Assembly (NCBI RefSeq): GCF_030486405.1
Contig: NZ_CP129613.1
Location: 3,472,001-3,536,000, forward strand
DNA: 64,000 bases
DNA from: Mycolicibacterium sp. HK-90
GTDB taxonomy: Bacteria; Actinomycetota; Actinomycetes; Mycobacteriales; Mycobacteriaceae
Direction of reading: 5' to 3'
Shown here in pieces: positions 11,478-21,545 of the stretch; within the stretch, counting starts at the first letter, position 1, and every line of letters begins with the position of its first letter. The translations under genes and the position numbers were made by a program. The notes beneath the pieces are model-generated. The model saw only the letters and a list, made by a program, of their open reading frames with translations. It made no database searches and had not been told where the DNA came from.

Positions 11478-12742
11478 GTGTGCTCAACGACAGCCTCGTC
11501 GAATTCGACCCGCAGATCGCCGAGGCGATCGACCTCGAACTGCGGCGCCAACGCGTCGGACTCGAGATGATCGCGTCGGAGAATCACGCCCCGCTCGCGG
11601 TGATGCAGGCACAAGGTTCGGTGCTCACCAACAAGTACGCCGAGGGATATCCGGGACGGCGCTACTACGGCGGCTGCGAGCACATCGACGTCATCGAACG
11701 GCTGGCCATCGGCCGGGTCAAGGAGTTGTTCGGCGCCGAATACGCCAACGTACAGCCCCATTCGGGCGCGCAGGCCAACGCCGCTGTCATGCATGCGCTG
11801 ATCAAACCCGGCGACACCATCCTCGGGTTGTCCCTGGACTGCGGCGGCCACCTCACCCACGGCATGCGGCTCAACTTCTCCGGCAAGCTCTACAACGTCG
11901 CCGCCTACGGCGTCTCCGCCTCCGACTACCTCATCGACATGGACGAGGTCGCCAGGATCGCGCGGGAATGCAAGCCCCGGTTGATCATCGGCGGCTGGTC
12001 GGCCTATCCGCGCCGGCTCGACTTCGCGCGCTTCCGGGAGATCGCCGACGAGGTCGGCGCCTACCTGATGGTCGACATGGCGCATTTCGCGGGTTTGGTC
12101 GCCGCCGGCCTGTACCCGTCGCCGGTTCCCCACGCACACGTCGTCACCTCGACGACCCACAAGACCCTCGGCGGTCCGCGCGGCGGGATCATCCTGACCA
12201 ACGAGGCCGAGCTGGCCAAGAAGATCAACTCGGCGGTATTCCCCGGCCAGCAGGGCGGCCCACTCGAACACGTCATCGCCGCCAAGGCGGTCGGCTTCAA
12301 GATGGCCGCGCAGCCCGAGTTCGCCGAACGTCAGCAGCGCGTCCTGCGCGGAGCCCGGATCCTGGCGGACCGGCTGAGCCGGCCCGACGTCAAAGAGGCA
12401 GGCACCACGGTGTTGACCGGCGGCACCGACGTGCACCTGGTGTTGGTCGACCTGCGTGATGCGGCGATCGACGGTCAGCAGGCCGAGGACCGGCTCGACG
12501 CAATCGGGATCACCGTCAACCGCAACGCCGTGCCGTTCGATCCGCGGCCGCCGATGGTCACCTCGGGCCTGCGCATCGGTACGCCCGCGCTCGCGGCTCG
12601 CGGGTTCGACGATGACGACTTCGGCCGGGTCGCCGATCTGATCGCCCGCGCGCTCGTCGCGGCACCGGAGGCCGACGTCAGCGACCTGGCGGCCCAGGTA
12701 CGGGCGCTCGCCGACAAGTACCCGCTGTACCCGGGGCTGTAA
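11474..12742 (+). CDS. glyA: Serine hydroxymethyltransferase
   Basis: A 422-residue PLP enzyme that interconverts glycine plus methylene-THF and serine. The PLP lysine is in [12 protein letters not shown] (residue 230). Other marks are [27 protein letters not shown] and [13 protein letters not shown]. It overlaps gcvH by 4 nt. In this operon it would use methylene-THF made by GcvT to turn a second glycine into serine, which SdaA can then deaminate. A housekeeping glyA probably exists elsewhere, so this may be a dedicated catabolic copy (inference). Confidence 0.95.
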   Translation: MSVLNDSLVEFDPQIAEAIDLELRRQRVGLEMIASENHAPLAVMQAQGSVLTNKYAEGYPGRRYYGGCEHIDVIERLAIGRVKELFGAEYANVQPHSGAQANAAVMHALIKPGDTILGLSLDCGGHLTHGMRLNFSGKLYNVAAYGVSASDYLIDMDEVARIARECKPRLIIGGWSAYPRRLDFARFREIADEVGAYLMVDMAHFAGLVAAGLYPSPVPHAHVVTSTTHKTLGGPRGGIILTNEAELAKKINSAVFPGQQGGPLEHVIAAKAVGFKMAAQPEFAERQQRVLRGARILADRLSRPDVKEAGTTVLTGGTDVHLVLVDLRDAAIDGQQAEDRLDAIGITVNRNAVPFDPRPPMVTSGLRIGTPALAARGFDDDDFGRVADLIARALVAAPEADVSDLAAQVRALADKYPLYPGL

Positions 12743-12776
12743 CCGTGTGCTCGATGCTCGGAAAGGACCTGCCCTC

Positions 12777-14159
12777 GTGACCATCAGTGTGTTCGAGCTC
12801 TTCTCGGTCGGCATCGGGCCGTCGAGCTCGCACACCGTCGGCCCGATGCGGGCGGCCGCGCGGTTCGCCGAGGACCTCATCCGGCGCGGACGGCTCGGCG
12901 ACGTGGCCGCCGTCGAGGTCGATCTGTACGGTTCGCTCGCGGCCACCGGGGGCGGCCACGGCACGATGCCGGCGATCCTCCTGGGTCTCGAGGGTTACCA
13001 GCCGGAGACGATCGAAACCGACGAGATGGAACGCCGCCTGACCGAACTGCGCGCCACCGGGCGGGTCAACTTGGCCGGGAACATCCCGATTGCGTTGACG
13101 GAAAACGACATCCGGCTGCATCCGCGCACCGTGCTGCCGCGCCACCCGAACGGGATGACCGTCACGGCGCTGGACGGTGACGGCCGCCGAGTGCAATCGG
13201 AGACGTACTTCTCGGTCGGCGGTGGATTCGTGGTCAGCGAATCCGAACCGGAGCAGAACCGGAGTGCGTCGCGCAACGCATGGTCGTTCGGCTCGGCCGA
13301 AGAGTTGCTCGACCTCGCCGACCGGCACGGGCTGGCGATCAGCGCCGTGATGCTCAACCACGAGACCATCACCCGGTCGCGACAGGAGATCCGCGACCGG
13401 CTGCTGCACATCCGAGACGTCATGGCGGCTTGCCAGCGTCGCGGCATCACGCATGACGGCGACCTCCCCGGCAACCTGCACGTGCGCCGCCGCGCCCGCG
13501 ACTGGTACGAGCGGCTCGACGCCGAAGACCCGGACCGGAACCCGGCATTCGCCGAGGACTGGGTCAACCTCGTGGCCCTCGCGGTCAACGAGGAAAACGC
13601 CTCGGGCGGAAGGATTGTCACGGCACCCACGAACGGTGCCGCCGGCATCATCCCGGCGGTGCTGCATTACGCGCTGCATTACACCGCGGCCGGCAAGTCC
13701 GACCCGGACGGCACGGCAGTCCGCTTCCTGCTCACCGCCGGCGCCATCGGCTCGCTCTACAAGGAACGGGCATCGATCTCCGGTGCCGAGGTCGGGTGCC
13801 AGGGCGAGGTCGGCTCGGCCGCATCCATGGCCGCCGCGGGCCTGGCCGAGATCCTGGGTGGCACACCGCAACAGGTCGAGAATGCCGCCGAGATCGCGAT
13901 GGAACACAGCCTGGGGCTGACGTGTGACCCGATCGGCGGGCTCGTCCAGATCCCGTGCATCGAGCGCAACGCGATCTCGGCGGGCAAGGCCATCAACGCG
14001 GCGCGCATGGCGCTGCGCGGTGATGGGACGCACCGGGTGACGCTCGACCAGGTGATCGAAACCATGCGCTGCACCGGGATGGACATGAGCGCCAAGTACA
14101 AGGAGACCTCGACCGGTGGTCTTGCCGTCAACGTGTCGGTGAACCTCGTCGAGTGCTGA
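12777..14159 (+). CDS. sdaA: L-serine dehydratase, single-chain Fe-S type
   Basis: This 460-residue enzyme deaminates L-serine to pyruvate and ammonia using a 4Fe-4S cluster. It has the N-terminal beta domain ([20 protein letters not shown]) and the C-terminal alpha domain with cluster-type cysteines in [11 protein letters not shown] and [14 protein letters not shown], plus C-terminal [16 protein letters not shown]. The GTG at 12777 fits the family start and follows GGAAAGGA. It lies 34 nt after glyA and completes a route from glycine to pyruvate. Confidence 0.95.
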   Translation: MTISVFELFSVGIGPSSSHTVGPMRAAARFAEDLIRRGRLGDVAAVEVDLYGSLAATGGGHGTMPAILLGLEGYQPETIETDEMERRLTELRATGRVNLAGNIPIALTENDIRLHPRTVLPRHPNGMTVTALDGDGRRVQSETYFSVGGGFVVSESEPEQNRSASRNAWSFGSAEELLDLADRHGLAISAVMLNHETITRSRQEIRDRLLHIRDVMAACQRRGITHDGDLPGNLHVRRRARDWYERLDAEDPDRNPAFAEDWVNLVALAVNEENASGGRIVTAPTNGAAGIIPAVLHYALHYTAAGKSDPDGTAVRFLLTAGAIGSLYKERASISGAEVGCQGEVGSAASMAAAGLAEILGGTPQQVENAAEIAMEHSLGLTCDPIGGLVQIPCIERNAISAGKAINAARMALRGDGTHRVTLDQVIETMRCTGMDMSAKYKETSTGGLAVNVSVNLVEC

Positions 14160-14181
14160 ATCACCTCAAGGGAGAATCGAA

Positions 14182-15069
14182 ATGAGCAATGAGACCGGCA
14201 CCGCGCGCGTGAAGCGCGGTATGGCTGAGATGCTCAAGGGTGGGGTGATCATGGATGTGGTCACCCCTGAGCAGGCCAAGATCGCCGAGGGTGCGGGGGC
14301 GGTGGCGGTGATGGCCCTGGAGCGGGTGCCCGCCGACATTCGTGCGCAGGGTGGGGTGTCGCGCATGTCGGATCCGGACATGATCGAGGGCATCATCGAG
14401 GCGGTGACCATTCCGGTGATGGCCAAGGCCCGGATCGGGCATTTCGTCGAGGCGCAGATCCTGCAGTCCTTGGGTGTGGATTACATCGACGAGTCCGAGG
14501 TGCTGACCCCGGCCGATTACACCAACCACATCGACAAGTGGCGTTTCACCGTGCCGTTCGTGTGTGGTGCGACCAATCTGGGTGAGGCGCTGCGCCGGAT
14601 CACCGAGGGCGCGGCGATGATCCGGTCCAAGGGTGAGGCCGGCACCGGCGATGTCTCGAATGCGACCACTCACATGCGCAAGATCGGCGGGGAGATCCGT
14701 CGCCTGTCCTCGCTGAGTGAGGATGAGTTGTACGTGGCGGCCAAGGAGTTGCAGGCGCCCTTTGACTTGGTGGTGGAGGTGGCCCGGGCCGGCAAGCTGC
14801 CAGTCACGTTGTTCACTGCCGGTGGGATCGCCACCCCGGCCGATGCGGCGATGATGATGCAGCTCGGTGCCGAGGGTGTGTTCGTGGGTTCGGGGATCTT
14901 CAAGTCGGGCAACCCGGCCCAGCGGGCCGCCGCGATCGTCAAGGCCACCACGTTCTACGACGATCCCGATGTGTTGGCCAAGGTGTCGCGCGGGCTGGGT
15001 GAGGCCATGGTCGGCATCAACGTCGAGGAGATCGCCCAGCCACACCGCCTCGCCGAACGCGGCTGGTAA
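14182..15069 (+). CDS. pdxS: Pyridoxal 5'-phosphate synthase PdxS-type subunit, no adjacent pdxT
   Basis: A 295-residue lyase subunit of the PLP synthase that builds PLP from ribose 5-phosphate, glyceraldehyde 3-phosphate and ammonia. Both Schiff-base lysines are present: residue 82 in [10 protein letters not shown] and residue 150 in [11 protein letters not shown]. The [19 protein letters not shown] phosphate site is intact. The start follows AAGGGAG, 22 nt after sdaA. The glutaminase partner PdxT is not here, so it must use PdxT from elsewhere or free ammonia, which this operon releases. By eye its codons contain more GGT, GGG, GAT and TTG than its neighbours, hinting at a separate origin or gene conversion with a primary pdxS. 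Confidence 0.93.
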   Translation: MSNETGTARVKRGMAEMLKGGVIMDVVTPEQAKIAEGAGAVAVMALERVPADIRAQGGVSRMSDPDMIEGIIEAVTIPVMAKARIGHFVEAQILQSLGVDYIDESEVLTPADYTNHIDKWRFTVPFVCGATNLGEALRRITEGAAMIRSKGEAGTGDVSNATTHMRKIGGEIRRLSSLSEDELYVAAKELQAPFDLVVEVARAGKLPVTLFTAGGIATPADAAMMMQLGAEGVFVGSGIFKSGNPAQRAAAIVKATTFYDDPDVLAKVSRGLGEAMVGINVEEIAQPHRLAERGW

Positions 15070-15073
15070 GCCG

Positions 15074-15997
15074 ATGACCGTCATCCCTCCGGGCCGCCGC
15101 ATGCTGCGGCTGGAGGTCCGCAACGCCGCGACTCCCATCGAACGCAAACCTCCGTGGCTCAAGACCCGCATCCGTACCGGCCCCGAGTACCGCGAGCTCA
15201 CTGCGCTGGTGCAACGGGAGAATTTGCACACAGTGTGCCAGGAAGCCGGTTGTCCCAACATCTTCGAGTGTTGGGAGGCCAGGGAGGCCACGTTCCTGAT
15301 CGGTGGCGACCAGTGCACCCGGCGGTGCGACTTCTGCCAGATCGACACGGGGCGTCCGACACCGCTCGATCGCGACGAGCCGCGCCGCGTTGCCGAATCG
15401 GTTGCCGCAATGGGACTGCGGTATGCAACCGTCACCGGCGTCGCACGTGACGACCTGCCGGACGGCGGAGCGTGGCTCTACGCCGAAACGGTCCGCGAAA
15501 TCCACCGCCGCTGCCCCGGCACCGGGGTGGAAGTGCTCATCCCCGACTTCTCGGGCCGCCCCGAACAACTCGCCGAGGTGTTCGGCTCGCGGCCGCAGGT
15601 GCTCGCCCACAACCTCGAAACCGTCCCGCGGGTGTTCCGCCGGGTTCGCCCCGGATTCAGTTATGACCGCTCGCTGCAAGTGATCACCAGCGCTCGAGAG
15701 GCCGGACTCATCACGAAGTCCAACCTCATCCTGGGCCTGGGCGAAACGCCCGACGAGGCCGTACAAGCGCTGCGCGACCTGCACGAGGCGGGCTGCCACC
15801 TGGTGACCATCACCCAGTACCTACGGCCGAGCCCGCGCCACCATCCGATCGCCCGATGGGTCCCACCTGACGAGTTCGCCGAGCTCGACGTCATCGCACG
15901 CGAGATCGGGTTCGCCGGTGTGTTGTCCGGTCCATTGGTCCGGTCGTCGTATCGCGCCGGACAGCTCTACGCCCAAGCCAAGAAGGAGTTTTCATGA
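15074..15997 (+). CDS. lipA: Lipoyl synthase
   Basis: A 307-residue radical-SAM enzyme that inserts two sulfurs into protein-bound octanoyl groups. Both cluster motifs are present: the auxiliary [12 protein letters not shown] and the SAM-binding CTRRCDFC. The C-terminal [10 protein letters not shown] supplies the family's final RSSY serine ligand. It starts at ATG 15074, only 4 nt after the pdxS stop, and overlaps lpd by 4 nt. Mycobacteria normally carry lipA beside lipB; here lipB is missing, so this looks like a second copy dedicated to GcvH (inference). Confidence 0.94.
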   Translation: MTVIPPGRRMLRLEVRNAATPIERKPPWLKTRIRTGPEYRELTALVQRENLHTVCQEAGCPNIFECWEAREATFLIGGDQCTRRCDFCQIDTGRPTPLDRDEPRRVAESVAAMGLRYATVTGVARDDLPDGGAWLYAETVREIHRRCPGTGVEVLIPDFSGRPEQLAEVFGSRPQVLAHNLETVPRVFRRVRPGFSYDRSLQVITSAREAGLITKSNLILGLGETPDEAVQALRDLHEAGCHLVTITQYLRPSPRHHPIARWVPPDEFAELDVIAREIGFAGVLSGPLVRSSYRAGQLYAQAKKEFS

Positions 15998-17361
15998 CAA
16001 CAGCCTCTGCAGACGTCGTCGTTCTCGGCGGTGGCCCCGGCGGGTACGCCACCGCACTGCGCAGCACCCAGCTGGGGCTGTCGGTCATCCTCATCGAGGA
16101 AGGCGAGGTCGGCGGCACCTGCCTGCACCGGGGCTGCATCCCGACCAAGGCGCTGCTGCACGCCGCCGAGATCGCCGACAATGCACGGGCGGCAGCACAA
16201 TTCGGGGTGAACGCCACATTCGACGGCGTCGACCCGGACCAGCTGCACGCCTACAAGGACAGCGTGGTCACGCGCCTGCACAAGGGCCTGCACGCCCTGC
16301 TGCCCGCCCAGGGCGTCACCGTGCTCACCGGCCGCGGCCGCCTCACCGGACCCAACACGGTCGACGTCGACGGACGAACCATCTCGGGCACGGCGATCGT
16401 GCTCGCCACCGGATCCGCGCCGAAACTCCTGCCCGGCATCGCGACCGGTGACCGGGTGATCACCAGCGATCAAGCGCTCGAGCTGCGCTCGATCCCGCAG
16501 CGCGCGGTGATCCTCGGCGGCGGCGTCATCGGTGTCGAATTCGCCAGCCTGTGGGCGTCGTTCGGCACGGCGGTCACCGTCGTCGAAGCCGAGTCCCGGC
16601 TGGTCCCTCACGAGGACGAGACCGTCTCCAAGCACCTCGAACGCGCCTTCCGCCGCCGTAAGATCACCGCCAAGACCGGTGCGGCCGTCACCGGGGTCGA
16701 GCCGTCCAGCGACGGCGTGACCGTTGCGCTCGAGAACGGGGCCGCGATCGAGGCCGACCTGCTGCTGGTCGCCGTAGGCCGCATACCGCGCACCGACGGA
16801 TTCCACGAGGCCGGAATCGCGCTGGACCGCGGCTTCGTCGTCACCGACGACCGGCTGCGCACGACGGTACCCACCGTGTACGCCGTCGGAGACATCGTGG
16901 CGGGCACCCAACTCGCGCACCGCGCGTTCCAGCAGGGCATCTTCGTCGCCGAAGAACTCGCGCAACGCAATCCGGATCCGATCGACGAGACCGGTGTCCC
17001 ACGCGTCACCTACTCCCGGCCCGAGATCGCCTCTGTCGGCCTCACCGAGGCCCAAGCGCGAGCGCAGTTCGGCGACAACGTGGAGACGGCCAACCATGAT
17101 CTGGCGGGCAACGGCAAGAGCCAGATCCTCAAGACATCCGGCACGGTGAAACTCGTCCTCGCCCCGTCCGGCGCGGTGGTCGGAATCCACCTGGTCGGCG
17201 AACGTGTCGGCGAACTTGTCGGTGAAGCACAGCTGATCTACAACCTGCAGATAAAGCCCGGCGAGGCGGCCAAGTTCGTACACGCGCACCCGACGCAGAA
17301 CGAGGCGCTGGGCGAGGCACTGATGGCCGCCGCCGGAATGCCGCTGCACGGCCACGGCTGA
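15994..17361 (+). CDS. lpd: Dihydrolipoyl dehydrogenase (L-protein)
   Basis: A 455-residue FAD enzyme that reoxidises dihydrolipoyl-GcvH with NAD+. It has the FAD motif [10 protein letters not shown], the redox pair in [11 protein letters not shown], an NAD fold ([13 protein letters not shown]) and the C-terminal active-site [13 protein letters not shown] with His and Glu. The start overlaps the lipA stop. It ends the glycine operon and completes the four-component system. A role with 2-oxoacid dehydrogenases is possible, but the context points to glycine cleavage. Confidence 0.94.
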   Translation: MTTASADVVVLGGGPGGYATALRSTQLGLSVILIEEGEVGGTCLHRGCIPTKALLHAAEIADNARAAAQFGVNATFDGVDPDQLHAYKDSVVTRLHKGLHALLPAQGVTVLTGRGRLTGPNTVDVDGRTISGTAIVLATGSAPKLLPGIATGDRVITSDQALELRSIPQRAVILGGGVIGVEFASLWASFGTAVTVVEAESRLVPHEDETVSKHLERAFRRRKITAKTGAAVTGVEPSSDGVTVALENGAAIEADLLLVAVGRIPRTDGFHEAGIALDRGFVVTDDRLRTTVPTVYAVGDIVAGTQLAHRAFQQGIFVAEELAQRNPDPIDETGVPRVTYSRPEIASVGLTEAQARAQFGDNVETANHDLAGNGKSQILKTSGTVKLVLAPSGAVVGIHLVGERVGELVGEAQLIYNLQIKPGEAAKFVHAHPTQNEALGEALMAAAGMPLHGHG

Positions 17362-17380
17362 CCACCTAGATTGGGGCGGC

Positions 17381-17770
17381 ATGATCGATCTCAAGGATCT
17401 GAAACGCCGCATCGTGCACGGCGCCCAGCGCCGCGTCGTCAATCCCGTCGGTCGGCAGCTGCCGATCACCATGCTCGAAACGATCGGCCGCAAGTCCGGT
17501 CAGCCCCGGCACACCGCCGTCGGAGGCCGGGTGATCGACAACCAGTTCTGGATGGTGTCCGAGCATGGCGACCGCTCGCACTATGTGCTCAACATCAAGG
17601 CGGATCCCGCTGTGCGGGTGCGGGTCAACGGCAAGTGGCGCACCGGTGTCGCCCACCTGTTGCCCGACGACGACGCAGTGGCCAGGTTGAAGGAACTTCC
17701 CACACTCAACAGTGCGGTGGTCCGGGCCGTCGGCAGCGACCTGCTGACCATCCGCGTGGACCTCGACTAA
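17381..17770 (+). CDS. Deazaflavin (F420)-dependent nitroreductase family protein
   Basis: A 129-residue single-domain protein of the Ddn-like split beta-barrel family found in actinobacteria. The signature is TIGRKSGQPRHTAVGGRVIDN with WMVSEHGDRSHYVLNI. Family members transfer hydride from F420H2 to quinones, nitro compounds or enones; the substrate here is unknown. It begins 19 nt after lpd and could be co-transcribed, but the function differs and it more likely starts a new group with the TfoX-like gene 1 nt downstream. Confidence 0.85.
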   Translation: MIDLKDLKRRIVHGAQRRVVNPVGRQLPITMLETIGRKSGQPRHTAVGGRVIDNQFWMVSEHGDRSHYVLNIKADPAVRVRVNGKWRTGVAHLLPDDDAVARLKELPTLNSAVVRAVGSDLLTIRVDLD

Positions 17771-17771
17771 C

Positions 17772-18104
17772 ATGGCCTTCGACCCCGAACTCGCCGACCG
17801 AATCCGTGAATTGGTCGCCACCGAACGCGGCATCGACGAGAAGCGGATGTTCGGCGGACTGGCCTTTCTGGTCAACGGCAACATGTCGGTGGCCGCCACG
17901 CGCGACGGTGGCCTGATGGTGCGTGTCCCGATCGAGGAGTCCGCACAATTGCTCCGGCGGCACCATGTCGAGCCGATGGTGATGGGCGGCCGGGAAATGC
18001 GCGGCTGGCTCCGCGTGGGCACCCACGGCCTGAAGACCAAGAGGCAACTGCAGGGCTGGGTCACCCGAGGGGTCGGTTTCGCCAGGACCCTTCCGCCCAA
18101 GTGA
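17772..18104 (+). CDS. TfoX/Sxy N-terminal domain protein
   Basis: A 110-residue protein with the TfoX N-terminal fold: KRMFGGLAFLVNGNMSVAA, then MVRVPIEESAQLLRR and the end MRGWLRV. In Proteobacteria the full-length protein controls competence, but short actinobacterial versions have no assigned function. Only 1 nt separates it from the upstream reductase, so the two are probably translated from one message. Confidence 0.8.
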   Translation: MAFDPELADRIRELVATERGIDEKRMFGGLAFLVNGNMSVAATRDGGLMVRVPIEESAQLLRRHHVEPMVMGGREMRGWLRVGTHGLKTKRQLQGWVTRGVGFARTLPPK

Positions 18105-18144
18105 GGATGTTTTCCCCGCACGGCGGCCGGGTAGGCGCAGTGAC

Positions 18145-18804
18145 ATGTCCACCACGCGGCAGAATCTGGTTCGCCGGCTGCTCAGCGCCGCCGGGCACAC
18201 CTACGCCGAGCAGGCCGGCATCCGGATGGCCGACAAGCCGATGCCGCTGTTCGAACTGCTGGTGCTGTGCATGCTTGCCGCCAAACCGATCGACGCAGGC
18301 ATCGCGACCCGGGCCGGTCGCGAACTGTTCCACAGCGGGCTCCGCACACCACATGCGGTCCTGGCCGCCGACCGGCGCGATGTGATCCGGGCGTTCGGCC
18401 GTGCGCACTACGTCCGCTACGACGAGAGTTCGGCAACCCGACTGACCGAGATCGCCACGACGGTCGACGATCGCTACCACGGTGACCTGCGGCGGCTCGC
18501 CGACGCGGCTGACCGCGAGATCGCCGCCACGCGACGACTCTTGAAAGAGTTCAAGGGTATCGGTGACACCGGCGCCGACATCTTCCTGCGCGAAGTACAG
18601 GACACCTGGACCTGGGTGCGGCCGTTCTTCGACGACCGCGCCCTCCGCACGGCACGCGACCTCGGTTTGCCCGGCGACCCGGGCGCGCTGCAGCGGCTGG
18701 CACCGGGAAAGACAGCACAGCTGGCCGCGGCCTTGGTAAGGACATCCCTGGATGACGAGCTCCGTGCCGACCTGACGCGGCCACCCGCCCACGCCTCTGC
18801 CTGA
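18145..18804 (+). CDS. HhH-GPD family protein, endonuclease III-like
   Basis: A 219-residue helical protein resembling EndoIII-type DNA glycosylases. The helix-hairpin-helix reads LLKEFKGIGDTGADIFLREV and is followed by WVRPFFDDRAL, where the second aspartate fits the GPD catalytic Asp. The lysine that bifunctional glycosylases have just after the hairpin (GxGxKTA) is replaced, and no 4Fe-4S cysteine cluster is present. It may be a monofunctional glycosylase or a non-catalytic DNA-binding relative. Confidence 0.72.
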   Translation: MSTTRQNLVRRLLSAAGHTYAEQAGIRMADKPMPLFELLVLCMLAAKPIDAGIATRAGRELFHSGLRTPHAVLAADRRDVIRAFGRAHYVRYDESSATRLTEIATTVDDRYHGDLRRLADAADREIAATRRLLKEFKGIGDTGADIFLREVQDTWTWVRPFFDDRALRTARDLGLPGDPGALQRLAPGKTAQLAAALVRTSLDDELRADLTRPPAHASA

Positions 18805-18892
18805 GTTCCGGCCGATCTCAGGCGTTCACCACCGCACACCGAGAATCGTCATTAACATAGTGGGGCCTGGCAATGAAGGGTGGCACTGGTAC

Positions 18893-19117
18893 ATGTTGAC
18901 CGCAGTACGCAAGGTCCTCGGCTTTCAGATGACCATCGCCGAGTGGATCGGCACCGCGATCATCCTGGCGGCCCCCTACCTGCTGATCGGCCTGATCTGG
19001 TCGCTCACCCACACCAGCCACCTGGCCGGCATGGACCGACCCGCCGCCGTGGTGTCCTTTCTGGGCTCCATCGTCTCCTGGCCGGTCCTGTTGTTCACCA
19101 ACGTGTGCATGAGCTGA
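18893..19117 (+). CDS. Small membrane protein, paralogue of the one at 19995
   Basis: About 74 residues with two hydrophobic segments (TAIILAAPYLLIGLIWSLTH and VVSFLGSIVSWPVLLFTNVC). I start at the ATG at 18893 behind GAAGGG; a GTG at 18860 is possible. The motif PYLLIGLIW...H and the ending WPVLL...VC recur in the small protein downstream of the next gene (19995-20246). No family name is known to me. It is separated from the MpaB-like gene by 14 nt, and the three genes look like one operon. Confidence 0.7.
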   Translation: MLTAVRKVLGFQMTIAEWIGTAIILAAPYLLIGLIWSLTHTSHLAGMDRPAAVVSFLGSIVSWPVLLFTNVCMS

Positions 19118-19131
19118 GGAGCAGCCGCCCA

Positions 19132-19995
19132 ATGAACCTCAGCGACACCAGGATCGCGATCACCCGACGCACCGCGCGCTGGTCCGACGACGACATCACC
19201 ATCGCCGATGCGATGGACCTCTGGGGGTTCGCCGCGGGCGCGGCCAACGTCATCATGCAGTTGGCCCGGCCGGGCGTCGGTTACGGAGTCGTCGAGAGCA
19301 CCGTGGACTCCGGCAACCTGCTCAAACATCCGTGGAAACGCGCCCGCACCACCCTGAGCTACCTGGCGGTGGCCATCCTCGGCACCCCCGAGGACCGGGC
19401 GGCGTTCCGCGATGCCGTCGACACCGCCCACCGTCAGGTCCGATCCGGGCCGGCAAGTCCGGTGCCGTACAACGCCTTCGACCGCGACCTCCAAATGTGG
19501 GTGGCGGCATGCCTGTTCGTCGGTCTCGAGGACGTCTACCAACTGCTGCGCGGTGAGATGACCGACGCGCAGGCCGAGCAGTTCTACCAGTCTGCCGCCA
19601 CCCTGGGCACCACCCTGCAGGTCAGCCCCGAGCAGTGGCCGGCCACCCGGGCCGACTTCGACACCTACTGGACGGCCGCCTGTGGGCAGGTGGAAATGGA
19701 CGATGTCGTGCGGCGGTATCTACACGATCTGGTGGACCTGCGGATGATCAACCCGCTACTGCGCATTCCGTTTCGTCCGCTGCTGAAGTTCCTGACGGCG
19801 GGCTTCCTCCCCCCGGTGTTCCGCGACGCCGTGGGCTTCAGCTGGGGCCGCGGCCGCCAGCGGCTGTTCGAATGGATGTTTCTGGCCGTGGCTTTCGGCA
19901 ACCGGTTCCTGCCGGTGTTCATCCGGCAGGGCGGCAGCTACCTCCTGCTGGCCGACGTACGCCGGCGCGTGGCGGCCGACAAGGCGCTGATCTGA
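19132..19995 (+). CDS. Oxygenase MpaB / DUF2236 family protein
   Basis: A 287-residue protein of the MpaB/rubber-oxygenase (latex-clearing protein-like) catalytic-domain family. It shows the family layout: NVIMQLARPGVGYGVVESTVDSG, RARTTLSYLAVAILGTPEDR, then YNAFDRDLQMWVAACL. Characterised relatives are haem-containing oxygenases; substrates of mycobacterial members are unknown. It starts at ATG 19132 behind GAGGAGC, and its stop overlaps the start of the next small membrane gene. Two paralogous small membrane proteins flank it and may anchor it at the membrane (inference). Confidence 0.8.
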   Translation: MNLSDTRIAITRRTARWSDDDITIADAMDLWGFAAGAANVIMQLARPGVGYGVVESTVDSGNLLKHPWKRARTTLSYLAVAILGTPEDRAAFRDAVDTAHRQVRSGPASPVPYNAFDRDLQMWVAACLFVGLEDVYQLLRGEMTDAQAEQFYQSAATLGTTLQVSPEQWPATRADFDTYWTAACGQVEMDDVVRRYLHDLVDLRMINPLLRIPFRPLLKFLTAGFLPPVFRDAVGFSWGRGRQRLFEWMFLAVAFGNRFLPVFIRQGGSYLLLADVRRRVAADKALI

Positions 19996-20246
19996 TGAAC
20001 GCGCTCCGCCGGATGCTGAGCCGCAAGGCCAGCGTCGAGCAGGTGCTCGAGACGTTGATGTGGCTGTCGCTGCCCTACCTGGTGATCGGGCTGGTGTGGA
20101 CGTTCTTTCACCCCGAGCAGGTGCAGCTGATCGAGACGAGCCTGCTGACCAAGTTTCCCGCCGGGGCCGATCTGGTGGCCTTCGGTCAGGTGACGCTGCT
20201 GTGGCCGGTGCTGTTACTGGGCGCCGACGTGTGCGTCGCGATGTGA
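19995..20246 (+). CDS. Small membrane protein, paralogue of the one at 18893
   Basis: An 83-residue protein with two hydrophobic segments. PYLVIGLVWTFFH and LLWPVLLLGADVC mirror the small protein at 18893. The start overlaps the stop of the MpaB-like gene (TGATG), a sign of coupling. Its 3' end overlaps the convergent DUF998 gene by 33 bp. No enzymatic motif is visible. Confidence 0.7.
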   Translation: MNALRRMLSRKASVEQVLETLMWLSLPYLVIGLVWTFFHPEQVQLIETSLLTKFPAGADLVAFGQVTLLWPVLLLGADVCVAM

Positions 20247-20912
20247 GCGCAGCAGCCGGAACGCGACGGCCGCGACGAACAGCCACAGCGCCGACCCGAC
20301 CAACCAGGTCGGGACATAGTTGAACGTGCCGGTCTGCTCGCCGGAGTTCAGGGCCAGATAGCCCGACACCGACAGCACCGCAAGCCCGATGCCACCCGAC
20401 ACCACGGTCCAAACCCGGTCACCGACAACCACGAAATACCTTGCCAGCGCGAAACATCCACAGGTGACCGCCAGAAAACCCAGCAGGCCGGCGACCCCGT
20501 GGATCTTCGCCGACATGCTCATCTCGCTCACCGCGGGATAGCCCTCCGGCGCCCCCGGCGGAAAACCGAACCCCGGATCGGCGGGGTTGAGCCCCACCAC
20601 GACACCGGCCAGCAGCCCGTAGACCACCACGCATACCGCGGCGATCCGACCGGACCGCACGCCCGCGGTCGACCGCCAGATCCCGGCGCCGAAGGCCACC
20701 AGCAGCAGACCGCACACCACGAAGTTGACCGATTGAACCCAGCCCCAATCCCCAAGCACCAGCAGGGAATTGGCATGCCGGGTCGGGTCGAAACCGGGCC
20801 GGGCACAGGCCAGCGTGAGCGACACCGTGGTGATCACGAGGCCGGCCACCACCCCGGAGGCCAGCAAGACGGCGGTGAGCCGGGTGCCGGCGGAGCGTAC
20901 GTCGGAGGTCAC
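20214..20912 (-). CDS. DUF998 family membrane protein
   Basis: A 232-residue integral membrane protein with about six hydrophobic segments. The DUF998 marks are ARPGFDPTRHANSLL with GDWGWVQ after the first helix, then GFGFPPGAPEG and MSAKIHGVAGLLGFLA in the central part. The function of the family is unknown. It converges on and overlaps the small membrane gene upstream on the other strand, and is divergent from the lipoprotein gene at 20967 with 54 bp between. Confidence 0.8.
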   Translation of the reverse strand: MTSDVRSAGTRLTAVLLASGVVAGLVITTVSLTLACARPGFDPTRHANSLLVLGDWGWVQSVNFVVCGLLLVAFGAGIWRSTAGVRSGRIAAVCVVVYGLLAGVVVGLNPADPGFGFPPGAPEGYPAVSEMSMSAKIHGVAGLLGFLAVTCGCFALARYFVVVGDRVWTVVSGGIGLAVLSVSGYLALNSGEQTGTFNYVPTWLVGSALWLFVAAVAFRLLRSHRDAHVGAQ

Positions 20913-20966
20913 GGAATCTCGACGCTACCGTTCGGCCTGCCCGAACGTTGGCTAGGGTCTTGCGTC

Positions 20967-21536
20967 GTGAAGGCTTGCCTCGTCATGCTCGCCGCCGCGG
21001 CGGCATTGTCCGGATGCGCGTCGAGAACCGTCGTCAACACCGACGACGCCGCGCCGCCACCACCGGCGAGCACCACCGCTCCGCCGCCGCAGTACAGCAC
21101 CGCGAACCTGGTCGACGCCGGCGACTACCTGCTCGACGTCGACGGGCGCAGAGGCTATTACTTCAGCACCCCGAGCGGCCGATGGCGCTGCGCGATCCTG
21201 CCCCGGGACCGGGCCGGATGCCAACCCGCCGACGGCGCATCGGCAATGGGCGTGACCGGTGCGCCCGAGGAGGTCCCCGACGCCACGGGCGCGGCCGCGG
21301 CCCCCAACGCACTGGTGCTCGGTCAGAACGGCGACGCCCAGTTCGCCGCGCTGGCCCAACCGGACTTCGCGCAATCCGCAGCGGTGGTGCTGCCGTTCGG
21401 CAAGGTGCTGGCCGTGGCGGGTTTCCGCTGCAACGTGCAGGAGCAATCCGGGGTGTCCTGCGTGCGGGAGCTGACGGGCCGAGGTTTCACCTTCTCGGCC
21501 GAGGGATACACCCCGCAGTACACCGACGTCCCCTAG
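20967..21536 (+). CDS. Probable lipoprotein of unknown function
   Basis: The 189-residue product starts at GTG 20967 and has a signal peptide with lipobox LSGC, so it should be lipidated at Cys about residue 16 and held on the outer face of the membrane. A Pro/Ala/Thr-rich linker follows, then a domain with four more cysteines (RWRCAILPRDRAGC and FRCNVQEQSGVSC), possibly two disulfides. This resembles small mycobacterial lipoproteins that I cannot name. It ends 9 nt before the DUF72 gene. Confidence 0.75.
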   Translation: MKACLVMLAAAAALSGCASRTVVNTDDAAPPPPASTTAPPPQYSTANLVDAGDYLLDVDGRRGYYFSTPSGRWRCAILPRDRAGCQPADGASAMGVTGAPEEVPDATGAAAAPNALVLGQNGDAQFAALAQPDFAQSAAVVLPFGKVLAVAGFRCNVQEQSGVSCVRELTGRGFTFSAEGYTPQYTDVP

Positions 21537-21545
21537 CGATGGCAG

